Part shown: piece after piece, positions 30,848 to 41,249 of the stretch
Layout of the letters: every line of letters begins with the position of its first letter
How positions within the stretch are numbered: position 1 is the stretch's first letter
Source of the DNA: an uncultured Bacteroidota bacterium
GTDB lineage: Bacteria; Bacteroidota; Bacteroidia; Flavobacteriales_D; Parvicellaceae
Assembly: GCA_902536695.1 (NCBI GenBank)
Contig: CACAYQ010000004.1
Location: 1-56,347, forward strand
Length of the DNA stretch: 56,347 bases
Direction: 5' to 3'
Notes under the pieces: model-generated
Told to the model about the DNA's origin: nothing
The model's database searches: none
The model's input: only the letters and a program-made list of their open reading frames with translations
Translations under genes and position numbers: made by a program

Positions 30848-32178
30848 ATTGTTTAAAAACTAAATAAATCATACTAAAGAAGAAAGGAACTAGAGGGGTT
30901 TTATACCGCACTAGTGCCCCAAAATTGGTACCGGCAATACCCACTCCAAAAGCAAACAAAAGAGAAAAAATAAAACAATAAAGTAAAAAAGGTTCATTCC
31001 ATAATATTCTTAGCAGCCTAATAGGAGAAGTACGAACTAAAATCGTAATGGTAAAAAATGATCATTATCGTATTTTCTATTACAGAAAGCACCATGGTTG
31101 GACTTCCTATTTCCCAAAATAAAGGGCGAAATAAAGCAGTGAAAATTGCCAATGGAGCAACAGAAATAAGTCCTCCAAATGAACCGTCTAACTCTCCAAT
31201 ATTATAATTATTACCTCCGTATTGATCTTCCCTCAATAAGTCTTCTTGAATCACTTGAGCTTGCTGAATGGCCGAATCCATATCTCCATAAACTCCAATT
31301 ACGGACGATAAGTTTTGAGAAATATAGAAAGCTGACAACACTATAAAACCAAAAATTACCGGAAAAACAAATACTTTAATTAAACTGGATTTTATGTTTT
31401 TTAAATAAGCACTATTTATCCACAGTAACATTCCAGGTATTAGTGAAACAATGATATAAGCTTTTATATTTATAATCAAAAAGGCATTTAATAACATAAA
31501 AATGAAATTCCGAAAAAGTTTCTTTCTAATGATAAATATGTGATAAAAATTTGAGGTAATCCAACATGTTGCACCTAGAACATAACTATCTTTCATAACA
31601 CCTCCTCCCCAAAAAATTAAGGATGGTAAAAAAAGAATTAAATAGGCAAATATTCTCGAATTTCCAGTATATAGCGTGTTAAATAGTCTGTACAACTTCC
31701 ATATACCAATGTAAGAGAAACAAGCTGTGAGAAAACTGGTTATAAAGAAACTTTTAGCTCCCAAAAAGTATAATGGGACGGAAAGACGAGAAACTGAAAA
31801 TGTATTTGGATCCTTCCACATGTAATGAGGAGGAAAACCGGTTCCAGCATTAAAACTTTGCCATGAATTAAAATAACTATCTGTGTTAAATAAAACAGCT
31901 AGACCTTTTTCAATGTCCTGTTCTATTAAATTACCTATCGCTTGAGTACCTAAAAAATAATTTACGGTATCACCCCCTTCATAATAAAAAAGATAGATAA
32001 TACAAAAACCAGTAACTCCTAATAGTTTAAATAATAATCCGTAATTAAAATAGTTGTATTCATCATATTTTTTTATATAAAATGTCTTAATTATAGAGCT
32101 AATTGTAAAAATTAACAAAATGTATAAAGGAACTAAGAAAAGTTCATTTTGTGATGTGAATTGGTTTATGCTTTGCAA
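30828..32178 (-). CDS. Multi-TM polysaccharide protein (EpsG/Wzy-like), C-terminus frameshifted at A6 31053-31058
   Basis: ORF 31018-32178; removing one base of the + strand A6 continues as ...ILVRTSPIRLLRILWNEPFLLYCFIFSLLFAFGVGIAGTNFGALVRYKTPLVPFFFSMIYLVFKQSRNQGA* to stop at 30828. Confidence 0.65.
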
Positions 32179-32215
32179 ATCAAAGTACTTTGTAAAGCTA
32201 AATTAAGATTTTTAT

Positions 32216-33464
32216 TTGATAAATAATAGATTTGCGGTATTGAAAAATCAAAAACATATTGTTTATTGCTCGTATGATGGACTACTTGATTCCTTAGGAA
32301 GGTCTCAAATTTTACCTTATTTAGAAGGTCTCAATAAAAACTCAAAATGCAAGTTTACCATTATTAGTTTCGAGAAAATTCATGATCAAAATGAGTTTAA
32401 AAAATTTAAAGAATTTTTAACCTCAAAAGATCTAGATTGGATACCGCTTAACTACACCAAAAAACCACCCATACTATCTACCATTTGGGATATTCTTAAA
32501 TTAAGAATAAAGCTAAAAAAAGTTCTCAAAACCCAAAAAATAGATCTCATCCATTGCAGAAGTTACATTACTTCATTGGTTGCCCTTAGTTTTAAAAAAA
32601 AGTATGAAATTCCATTTATTTTTGACATGCGAGGATTTTATGCTGATGAAAGAGTGGATGGAAAACTTTGGAATAAGAATAAATTTCCTTTTAATATAAT
32701 TTACAGCTACTTTAAAAAGAAAGAAACAGCATTTTTACAATATGCTGATTACACTATTAGTTTAACACAAAATGGTAAAAAAGAAATAAAATCGTGGGAA
32801 CTGCCAAATCAATCTCCAATTTCAGTAATACCATGTTGTACTGATGAAAAATTATTTAACAAAGAAAATGTGAAAAGCATAAGAAATGATATAGGTTTTG
32901 TTGAAGATGACTTTGTAATTTCCTATGTGGGATCAATTGGCACTTGGTACATGATAAATGAGATGCTTGATTTTTTTCAAAGAACTTACAAACAAAATAC
33001 CAAAAGCTAAATTTCTATTCATTACAAAGGATGACCCAAAATTAATTTTGAAAAAAGCTGACGAAAGGAATATTGATATTAAAACAATTAAAATTCAACC
33101 GTCATCAAGAGAAATGATGCCATCTTACATTGGCGCAAGTAACTTTTCGATATTTTTTATTCTCCCAGTTTTTTCTAAAAAAGCATCATCTCCTACTAAA
33201 ATGGGAGAAATCATGAATTTAGGGATTCCAATTATTTGCAATTCTGGTGTTGGAGATGTAGATGAAATTATGAATGAATGCATGCCTGAACTACTAATTA
33301 ATAACTTCTCTAAAAAAGAATACAGAAGAATAATAAATTTCATAGGAAATAACCCAACGATAAATGGAGATAAAATAATTAGTACTTCTAGGGAATATTA
33401 CTCATTAATAAAGGGAGTCAAAAACTACGAAAAAATTTATAATTCAATAAAATTATTTAAATAA
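32216..33464 (+). CDS. Glycosyltransferase family 4, frame disrupted at T7 32971-32977
   Basis: ORFs 32216-33010 and 32958-33464; T6 restores MINEMLDFFKELTNKIPKAKFLFITKDDPK; HIVYCSYDGLLDSLGRSQILPYLEGL. Confidence 0.85.
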
Positions 33465-33515
33465 AAGATAGGATTTTGATAAATTTTAATTTGTTGTATG
33501 AAATTTATTATCTAA

Positions 33516-35107
33516 ATGAATAAAAAGAAATTAATAAATTACTTTACCATTATTAAATATAAGTTCCTGATGAAAAAATTCAAGCCTATAATTATTATTA
33601 TTTTAGTTCTTTTTATTTTTATTTCTGGAACCTATTCAGGTATTTATTTACATCGCGAATATAACTTCACAAGTTTAAAAGTTTTTCTAGTTGATAAGTT
33701 TAGAGTTAATAATTTTTTAAGAGGTTTTAAGGGGAAGCCAGAAAATTTAAAATTAATAATTAAAGATAAAGACTTAAAGACAATACATGAATATAGAAAA
33801 ACTGCAATTAAAAATGGTGTTATTTCTGAAAATTTGAAAAATTATTTTGAAGCTAAATGCATATTTAATACAGATACTTTTCCTGCTAAAATTAAAATTA
33901 AAGGCGATTTCCCTGACCACCTTGCTGGTGAAAAAATCTCATTTAGAATTAAATTAAAAAATAAAAAACTTATCAAAGGGATGTCATCTTTCTCTATTCA
34001 AGACCCAAAAACTAGAAATTATATATATGAATGGGTTTTTCATCAATTTTTTAAATTAGAAAAAATTACTTCCTTAAAATATTTCTTTTTGAATGTTATT
34101 GTTAATGATGAAGAAAAAGGAATATATGCAATAGAAGAATTTTTTAATAATGATATGCTGATCTCTAATAAAAAACAAATATCACCTATTATTAAAATAT
34201 CTGAAGAAAATCTTTTCTTTGAGAATAACTGTACTCATTGCAAAGATCATAATGAATTAGTAGATGAACTTTATTTAAAAAATGATATTCAATTTTATAA
34301 TAAAAAGTCGGTTTTAAAAGATTCTAATCAAAGAAAGTTATTTGTTGAAGCTAAAGAATTACTTTCAAAATTTAGGTCTGGTGATTTAACTACTCATCAA
34401 GTTTTTAATATTCAAAAAACTTTCAAAAACATATGCAATTTCTGACTTATTGCATAGTCCACATTCGCTTACCTGGAATAATTGTAGATTTTATTACAAT
34501 CCAAATGAAAAACTTCTTGAAATGATCCCTTATGACAGCAATAGTGGTGATTTCAATTCAGAAAATACTATCACATCTTATGATTTGTTTTTTGGAGATG
34601 AAGGAATGTATTTATTTAATCAACAAATTTTTAACGATTCAATTTTTCTGAGTTCATATTTTTCACAACTTAATATTATTTCAAATAGAAAATTCTTAAG
34701 TGATTTTTTTTCTAAAATTAATCATAATCTTCAGAAGCAAATAGATATTTTGTGTATTGATGATTATGATTTTAATTATGATTTAAGAAATAAAATTTTT
34801 AATAGACAATTAAGTTTACAAAGATTTCTAGACGAACCAAATGCATTATCAATAAGAATTACTGATTGTAATAAACTAGAAGTTGGTAATAAAACCACAA
34901 AACCTCTAATAATTTATAGTGTAATTAATAAAAAAAAATGAACAATTATTACAAAACTCTTTTGTTTTAAACCCAAAGAAACAAATTTCTGAAATTAATT
35001 TTCAAAGAACTAATATTTCTAATTTCTCAAAAGACGAAAACCTGTTTTTTGAGTATAGCATTATTGGCTTAAACAAAAGGTATAGAATGGAAATAAAGTT
35101 ATTCTGA
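33516..35107 (+). CDS. CotH kinase-like protein, frame disrupted twice
   Basis: ORFs 33516-34445 and 34450-34941 plus an extension; losing one A near 34414-34429 gives ...KTYAISDLLHSPHSLTWNNCRFYYNPNEKLLEMIPYDSN; losing one A in A9 34930-34938 gives VINKKNEQLLQNSFVLNPKKQISEINFQRTNISNFSKDENLFFEYSIIGLNKRYRMEIKLF*. Confidence 0.75.
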
Positions 35108-35139
35108 CGAATAATTAATTTTAAAAATTATTTAGCAAT

Positions 35140-35613
35140 TTAAACATGATGATACTTCTCCCCTCTCAAAATCGAAAATCCCCTGTAAAGCTGCTCTTTA
35201 AAAATTAGCCTTACCATTTGATGAGAAAAGGTCATTTTAGAAAGGCTTAATTTAGAATTAGCTCTTTTATAAACCTCATCATAAAAACCATAAGCTCCTC
35301 CAATTACAAAGACCAATGATTTTAGACCACAATTCATTTTTTGTTGAAGAAACTCAGAAAATTGAAGAGAGGAATATGATTTACCCTTATCATCAAGTAA
35401 AATAACATGGTCACTATTTTCTAGTTTTCCCAAAATCAATTGACTTTCTTTTTTCTTGAGCTCACCTTCGCTCAGCTTTCCTGCTTGTTTTATCTCTTTA
35501 ACAATGATTTCCTCAATCTTAATGTAATGCGATAATCGCTTTTCATACTCCCTCTCTCCTTCCAACAAATATTTTGTATTGGTTTTCCCTACCACAATGA
35601 GCTTAATTTTCAT
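35140..35613 (-). CDS. rlmH: 23S rRNA (pseudouridine1915-N3)-methyltransferase RlmH
   Basis: MKIKLIVVGKTNTKYLLEGEREYEKRL...LVFVIGGAYGFYDEVYKRANSKLSLSKMTFSHQMVRLIFKEQLYRGFSILRGEKYHH. Confidence 0.97.
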   Translation of the reverse strand: MKIKLIVVGKTNTKYLLEGEREYEKRLSHYIKIEEIIVKEIKQAGKLSEGELKKKESQLILGKLENSDHVILLDDKGKSYSSLQFSEFLQQKMNCGLKSLVFVIGGAYGFYDEVYKRANSKLSLSKMTFSHQMVRLIFKEQLYRGFSILRGEKYHHV

Positions 35614-35617
35614 TTTT

Positions 35618-35655
35618 CAAATGTAATGGAATTACCAAACAAAAATATAGCTTTG
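35618..35655. promoter_or_regulatory. Putative divergent -7 elements for rlmH (-) and nadC (+)
   Basis: CAAATGTA 35618-35625 (= TACATTTG on - strand) and TAGCTTTG 35648-35655 (+); both match TAnnTTTG; -33 elements not clear. Confidence 0.35.
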
Positions 35656-35659
35656 CATC

Positions 35660-36494
35660 ATGACCATACCACAATTTGTTCAATTAGCCATCCAGGAAGA
35701 CATCAAAGTAGGAGATCATTCTGCATTAGCCTGTATTCCTAAGAATGCTAAAGGGGAAGCTCAACTGTTGGTAAAGGGAGAAGGTATTATTGCAGGAATA
35801 GAAATAGCCAAACAAATTTTTGCTGAATTTGATCCTTCATTTGAATTTGAGAAGTGTTCATCAGATGGAGATTTCATTAAAAAAAGGAGATATTGCTTTT
35901 AGAATTCATGGATCATCTCAATCGTTGTTAGGAGCGGAACGTTTGGTGCTTAATGTAATGCAGCGTATGAGTGCCATTGCTACACTAACGCATAAATATG
36001 TTAAAGCCTTAGAAGGATTGCCCACTAAGGTATTAGACACCCGAAAAACAACCCCTTTAATTCGCTTTTTGGAAAAAGAAGCGGTTAGGATAGGTGGCGG
36101 TGTTAACCACAGAATGGGATTGTATGATATGATCATGCTTAAAGACAATCATATAGATTTTGCTGGTGGTATAGCAGAAGCTATTCAGCTAACAAGAAAA
36201 TATTTATCAAAAGAGAAATTAGATCTTAAAATTGAGATTGAAACACGTGATTTAATAGAAGTAAAAGAAGTACTTAAAGTGGGTAATATTCAACGCATCA
36301 TGTTGGATAATTTTAGTTATTCAGATTTGACCACAGCGGTGAAATTAATTGAAGGGAAATATGAAACAGAAGCTTCGGGTGGAATTAATTTAGATACAGT
36401 GCGGCATTATGCTGAATGTGGTGTGGACTATGTCTCCGTAGGAGCCTTAACCCACTCTGTACACAATATGGATTTAAGTTTAAAAGCGATTTAA
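35660..36494 (+). CDS. nadC: Nicotinate-nucleotide pyrophosphorylase (carboxylating), frame disrupted at A7 35879-35885
   Basis: ORFs 35660-35902 and 35820-36494; A6 gives DGDFIKKGDIAFRIHGSSQSLLGAERLVLNVMQRMSAIAT; DTRKTTPLIRFLEKEAVRIGGGVNHRMGLYDMIMLKDNH. Confidence 0.95.
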
Positions 36495-36496
36495 AG

Positions 36497-37579
36497 ATGA
36501 AGAAAGTATTAATATGTGTGGGCACACGACCAAATTTTATAAAAGTTACTCGTTTTAAAAAATTAGCTTCAATATATAATCTGGAAATTAAGTTACTACA
36601 TACTGGACAACACTTTGACCATCAAATGAGTAAGGTGTTCTTTGATGAGCTTAAACTAGATAGTCCAGATATTTATTTAGATGCTAAAGGAGCTACTCAA
36701 ATTGAGATGATGGCTGATATCATGGTGAAATTTGAAAAAGAATTACAACACTATCAACCAGATATGGTCTTAGTTCCTGGAGATGTTAATTCCTCTACGG
36801 CATGTGCACTAGTAGCATCGAGAAACAACATTAAACTAGGTCATTTAGAAAGTGGTTTACGCAGTTTTGACAGAACTATGCCAGAAGAAATTAATAGAAT
36901 ATTGATTGATGATTTAAGTGATTTTTTCTTTGTCACCGAACAGAGTGGCCTTGATCACCTCAAAAAAGAAAATAAAAGTGAAGAACAAATTCATTTTGTG
37001 GGCAACACCATGATTGACTCATTAGTGGAATTTAGATCCCATATTGAAAAAAGCTCGATTTTAGATGAAATAAATAGTCCCTCCAACTATGCTTTGATGA
37101 CATTTCATCGACCATCTAATGTAGATCAATTTAACACTCTGACAGAACTCGTAAGAACGATCCAATTGTGTGCTAAAAATATTTCTGTAGTACTACCCCT
37201 TCATCCTAGAACTAAAAAGTCACTACAAAAACATGAACTATGGAGTGATTTTGAACAAATTCCTAACTTAATTTTAACCGATTCATTGGGATACCTGGAT
37301 TTCATGAAATTAGTAACCAATGCAGATATTGTGATTACTGATTCAGGAGGTATACAAGAGGAAACTACCTATTTACAAATTCCATGTATTACGGTAAGAG
37401 AAAATACGGAAAGACCCATCACCATTACACTGGGTAATAATGAACTAATTGAATTAGATGCTATTAAGATTAACCAACGAATGATTGAAAAATTTAATAA
37501 TTGCAAAAAAGGTAAAATCCCACCTTTATGGGATGGTCATGCAACAGAACGCATCTTAGACGTAATTGCCAATTCATGA
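36497..37579 (+). CDS. wecB: UDP-N-acetylglucosamine 2-epimerase (non-hydrolysing)
   Basis: VGTRPNFIKVTRF, LHTGQHFDHQMS, GHLESGLRSFDRTMPEEINRILIDDLSDFFF, ITDSGGIQEETT; ATG 36497 preferred. Confidence 0.95.
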   Translation: MKKVLICVGTRPNFIKVTRFKKLASIYNLEIKLLHTGQHFDHQMSKVFFDELKLDSPDIYLDAKGATQIEMMADIMVKFEKELQHYQPDMVLVPGDVNSSTACALVASRNNIKLGHLESGLRSFDRTMPEEINRILIDDLSDFFFVTEQSGLDHLKKENKSEEQIHFVGNTMIDSLVEFRSHIEKSSILDEINSPSNYALMTFHRPSNVDQFNTLTELVRTIQLCAKNISVVLPLHPRTKKSLQKHELWSDFEQIPNLILTDSLGYLDFMKLVTNADIVITDSGGIQEETTYLQIPCITVRENTERPITITLGNNELIELDAIKINQRMIEKFNNCKKGKIPPLWDGHATERILDVIANS

Positions 37580-38478
37580 ACCGGTTAAAAAGTGTATTCT
37601 TTAATCTGAAAAAGTTTCTTGATCAAATCCCCCTCCCCGGTTTTGAAGGCATATCCATACTTAATCTATTTCAATTCTTGAAAGAAGTTTTTCAAAAAGG
37701 AAATTTTGCGTTACGAAGTGCAGCTGTTTCTTTTCGTTTTTTTATTGCCCTCTTTCCAACGCTTATTTTTTTACTCTCTCTTATTCCCTATTTACCTATA
37801 GAAGGCGTAAAGGATAACTTATTAGTTATGTCCGCTGAACTCATGCCTGCCGTAATTTATGATGTATTTGAATCCACGGTTAATGGACTTTTTACTAGAC
37901 GTTATAATGCGTTACTAAGTATTGGGTTTGTACTATCAATCTATTATGCTTCCTCTGGTATTAATACGTTGTTGACTGCGTTTTCACAGTCCTATCAAAT
38001 TAAACTTCAAAACAGCTACGTCAAGCAACAAATTTTATCGCTCGGCATTTTTCTTCTCATCATACTTATTTTCTTATCTGCAATTGCTCTTTCTATCTTT
38101 GGTAATTACTTAGCCAGCCATTTACATAGTAGTGGTATTGTGTATCTTTTGGATGTATTCCAAATCTTACTTCAAGTTCTGTTTGTGACATTTGGAATTG
38201 CCATTCTCTATCACTTTGGAAATCCGCATACTCGTAAATTTAAACTAATCAATGCAGGTACCCTATTTGCTACCATCGTTGTGTTTTTGGCCACAAAAGG
38301 ATTGTCTTTCTACTTCAGTAATTTTAATGTATATAACAAAATATATGGATCCATAGGTTCTCTACTTATTAGCCTTATATGGCTAAATGTGGTAAGCTAT
38401 GTACTAATTATTGGCTTTGAACTCTATACAAAAGCCAGTGAGATCAAAAAAAGATACAGCTCAGACCTAAAGTCCTAG
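37576..38478 (+). CDS. YihY/virulence factor BrkB family membrane protein
   Basis: GNFALRSAAVSFRFFIALFPTLIFLLSLIPYLP, YGSIGSLLISLIWLNVVSYVLIIGFEL; ATGA overlap with wecB. Confidence 0.92.
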   Translation: MNRLKSVFFNLKKFLDQIPLPGFEGISILNLFQFLKEVFQKGNFALRSAAVSFRFFIALFPTLIFLLSLIPYLPIEGVKDNLLVMSAELMPAVIYDVFESTVNGLFTRRYNALLSIGFVLSIYYASSGINTLLTAFSQSYQIKLQNSYVKQQILSLGIFLLIILIFLSAIALSIFGNYLASHLHSSGIVYLLDVFQILLQVLFVTFGIAILYHFGNPHTRKFKLINAGTLFATIVVFLATKGLSFYFSNFNVYNKIYGSIGSLLISLIWLNVVSYVLIIGFELYTKASEIKKRYSSDLKS

Positions 38479-39033
38479 CATATCTTCCTTCAAGCTGTCA
38501 TCTGCTGGGTTTCCACCCAACCAAATTCCAAATAATGCTTGTTTGAAAGGTAGTCCTGAAAATTTACCTCTTTCTTTTCCATTTTTATACAGATAAACGG
38601 CATCTCCAGCGTGGTAATTCAGCAATATTTCATCTCCTTTTACAAATTCATCACTGAGGTATTTTTTGAAATTGGCTACATCTTCAGGAGATGATTTTCC
38701 AGCTGTTGAATTTTTGAATCCATCTTCTAACGCTTCTGTAAAATTCTCTCTAGTCACCATGGATGATACGATGACAATTCGAATACCCATTTCTTCATCA
38801 GCCATAATCACTTTATCAGCATCATTTGTATTTGCTTTTACATACAATGCTCCAACATATAGATCAAGAAAACTATACTTTTCTCTTAGTCCACCTCCAT
38901 TTAGAACGGTATTTTGATTATTTATAGTCATAGTAGTAGGGAAGGGAACGTCCTCGATTTCTTTGGTTTGTGCCTCTGAGGTATGACTGGAAGCTATCAT
39001 CATTGCAATCAGGAATGGTTTAAAAATTTTCAT
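38467..39033 (-). CDS. Chalcone isomerase-like secreted protein
   Basis: Signal peptide; TMTINNQNTVLNGGGLREKYSFLDLYVGALYVKA...FKQALFGIWLGGNPADDSLKEDMLG. Confidence 0.85.
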   Translation of the reverse strand: MKIFKPFLIAMMIASSHTSEAQTKEIEDVPFPTTMTINNQNTVLNGGGLREKYSFLDLYVGALYVKANTNDADKVIMADEEMGIRIVIVSSMVTRENFTEALEDGFKNSTAGKSSPEDVANFKKYLSDEFVKGDEILLNYHAGDAVYLYKNGKERGKFSGLPFKQALFGIWLGGNPADDSLKEDMLGL

Positions 39034-39109
39034 GTTTTTTTAATTAATATTTTGAATTAGTCTAATTTAAATGAAATTTTTAGCATTTCACAAAACTTAA
39101 ACAAATCTA

Positions 39110-39802
39110 ATGCCAAGATTTTACGTACCATCAATAGAAAATGAAGAATTAGAACTCTCTGAACTAGATTCTAAGCATGCTATACGTGTGTTAAGATTAA
39201 AAGAGGGTGATGATATTACCATTATGGATGGTAAGGGTATTTTGGCTGAAGGAGTGATTATAGATGTTCATGTGAAAAAGACCAAAGTCAAGGTCAACAG
39301 AGCTGATTTTTATGACCCCCCTTTAAAATTGATTTTAGCGTTATCTCCTACTAAAAGTAACGACCGTAATGAATGGATTATAGAGAAAGGAACGGAAATT
39401 GGTATGACGGATTGTTTTCCTATTTTTACCCATCATTCTGAGCGCAGAAAGTGGAATACAGATCGTATGCAAAAAATTGCAGTCTCGGCCATGAAACAAT
39501 CTGGAAACCCGTGGCTACCTAAACTTCATAAAGCACAGTTATTTGATGATTTTGTGACCACTGTTCCATTTGATGGAGTAAAGATGATAGCACATTGTAG
39601 TGAAGGACAAAAAACACGTTTAAATGAATTGGCCAATCCGCTAAAAAACCAACTGATACTAATAGGACCTGAAGGGGATTTTTCAATTGAAGAAATTGAA
39701 AAGGCAAAACAGCATAACTTCCAATTTGTAGATCTAGGTGATTTAACGCTAAGAACCGAAACTGCTTGTATTTCGGCACTTAGTGTAATGAAATTAGGTT
39801 AA
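39110..39802 (+). CDS. rsmE: 16S rRNA (uracil1498-N3)-methyltransferase RsmE
   Basis: MPRFYVP...HAIRVLRLKEGDDITIMDGKG...LILIGPEGDFSIEEIEKA..LGDLTLRTETACISAL. Confidence 0.96.
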   Translation: MPRFYVPSIENEELELSELDSKHAIRVLRLKEGDDITIMDGKGILAEGVIIDVHVKKTKVKVNRADFYDPPLKLILALSPTKSNDRNEWIIEKGTEIGMTDCFPIFTHHSERRKWNTDRMQKIAVSAMKQSGNPWLPKLHKAQLFDDFVTTVPFDGVKMIAHCSEGQKTRLNELANPLKNQLILIGPEGDFSIEEIEKAKQHNFQFVDLGDLTLRTETACISALSVMKLG

Positions 39803-39809
39803 TCCAATA

Positions 39810-41159
39810 CTAAATTCCCGTGTAGTTTTGAGGCGTAATTTGATGTAACTCCTCTTTTAAAGCAGAAGAAACATCTAGATTGGAGATAAATGTTTGAATG
39901 GAAACTGCTGTGATTTGCTCATTACTTCTAGTCAAATCTTTCAGCATTTCGTAAGGATTGGGAATACCTTCTCTTCTTAAAATAGTTTGTATAGCTTCAG
40001 CCACCACTGCCCAATTATCTTCTAAATCTTGTTGTAGAGCAGATTCATTTAATAATAGTTTTCCTAGTCCCTTTTGAATAGAAGATAAGGCTATAATACC
40101 ATGCCCAATGGGCACACCTATATTCCGTAAGACTGTACTATCTGTTAAGTCTCGTTGTAATCGGCTGATTGGTAATTTAGCGCTTAGGTGTTCAAATACG
40201 GCATTAGCTAACCCTAGATTTCCTTCTGCATTTTCAAAATCAATTGGATTTACTTTGTGAGGCATGGCTGAAGATCCTACTTCTCCTTTCTTAATTTTCT
40301 GTTTAAAATAATCCATTGAGATGTAAGTCCAGATATCTCTGCATAAATCAATCAAAATAGTATTGATTCTTTTTAGCCCATCAAATAAAGAGGCCATGTG
40401 GTCGTAATGTTCTATTTGGGTAGTAGTCGCAGATCTGGATATCCCTAATTTATCTCGTAAAAAATCATTTCCAAAAGTGGCCCAGTCAACATCAGGATAA
40501 GCTACATGGTGAGCATTAAAATTTCCGGTAGCTCCACCAAATTTACCGGCATACGTCACCGCTTTTAACATTTTCATTTGTTCTTGTAATCGTTCTACAA
40601 ACACATGAATTTCTTTTCCTAATCTAGTAGGAGATGCTGGTTGACCATGGGTTTTGGCTAACATAGGAATGTGAGACCATTCCTTTGCTAAAGAGGAAAG
40701 GCTACTTATCAATTTATTGATGGAAGGAAAATAGGTTTCCTCCATGCAGTCTTTGAGTGACATCGGAATAGCCGTATTGTTGATGTCCTGAGAAGTAAGA
40801 CCGAAGTGAATAAACTCTTTGGATGCTCCCCAGATGGAATCCTCCATTTTTTCTTTGATGAAATACTCAACCGCTTTTACATCATGATTGGTTACTTTTT
40901 CAATTTCCTTAACCTTTCTAGCATCATCGTCATTGAAGTTTTGGTACAGAGACCTTAAGGCATCAAATAGATTACGATCCACATTTTCTAGTTGTGGCAG
41001 GGAAGATTCGCATAAAGCAATAAAATATTCTACTTCCACTTTAATTCTATACTTTATTAAGGATGCCTCAGAAAAATATTGGACTAAATTTTCAGTCTTA
41101 CTTTGGTATCTACCATCTATCGGACTTATAGCATGTAAGGAATCAGGCATGGATTTCAT
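39810..41159 (-). CDS. purB: Adenylosuccinate lyase
   Basis: LHAISPIDGRYQSKT, TSQDINNTAIPM, GEVGSSAMPHKVNPIDFENAEGN. Confidence 0.97.
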   Translation of the reverse strand: MKSMPDSLHAISPIDGRYQSKTENLVQYFSEASLIKYRIKVEVEYFIALCESSLPQLENVDRNLFDALRSLYQNFNDDDARKVKEIEKVTNHDVKAVEYFIKEKMEDSIWGASKEFIHFGLTSQDINNTAIPMSLKDCMEETYFPSINKLISSLSSLAKEWSHIPMLAKTHGQPASPTRLGKEIHVFVERLQEQMKMLKAVTYAGKFGGATGNFNAHHVAYPDVDWATFGNDFLRDKLGISRSATTTQIEHYDHMASLFDGLKRINTILIDLCRDIWTYISMDYFKQKIKKGEVGSSAMPHKVNPIDFENAEGNLGLANAVFEHLSAKLPISRLQRDLTDSTVLRNIGVPIGHGIIALSSIQKGLGKLLLNESALQQDLEDNWAVVAEAIQTILRREGIPNPYEMLKDLTRSNEQITAVSIQTFISNLDVSSALKEELHQITPQNYTGI

Positions 41160-41249
41160 TTTAGGCTTACAAATTTAACAATATGAACTACACATCACCA
41201 CATTTATCAATTCATATTATATTTATTTAAAAATGGATTCATTCAAATC

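Noticed and set aside
34930-34941. True C-terminus of CotH-like protein at VINKKK*
   Set aside because: Removing one A from A9 opens a further 50+ codons of coherent coding sequence up to 35107.
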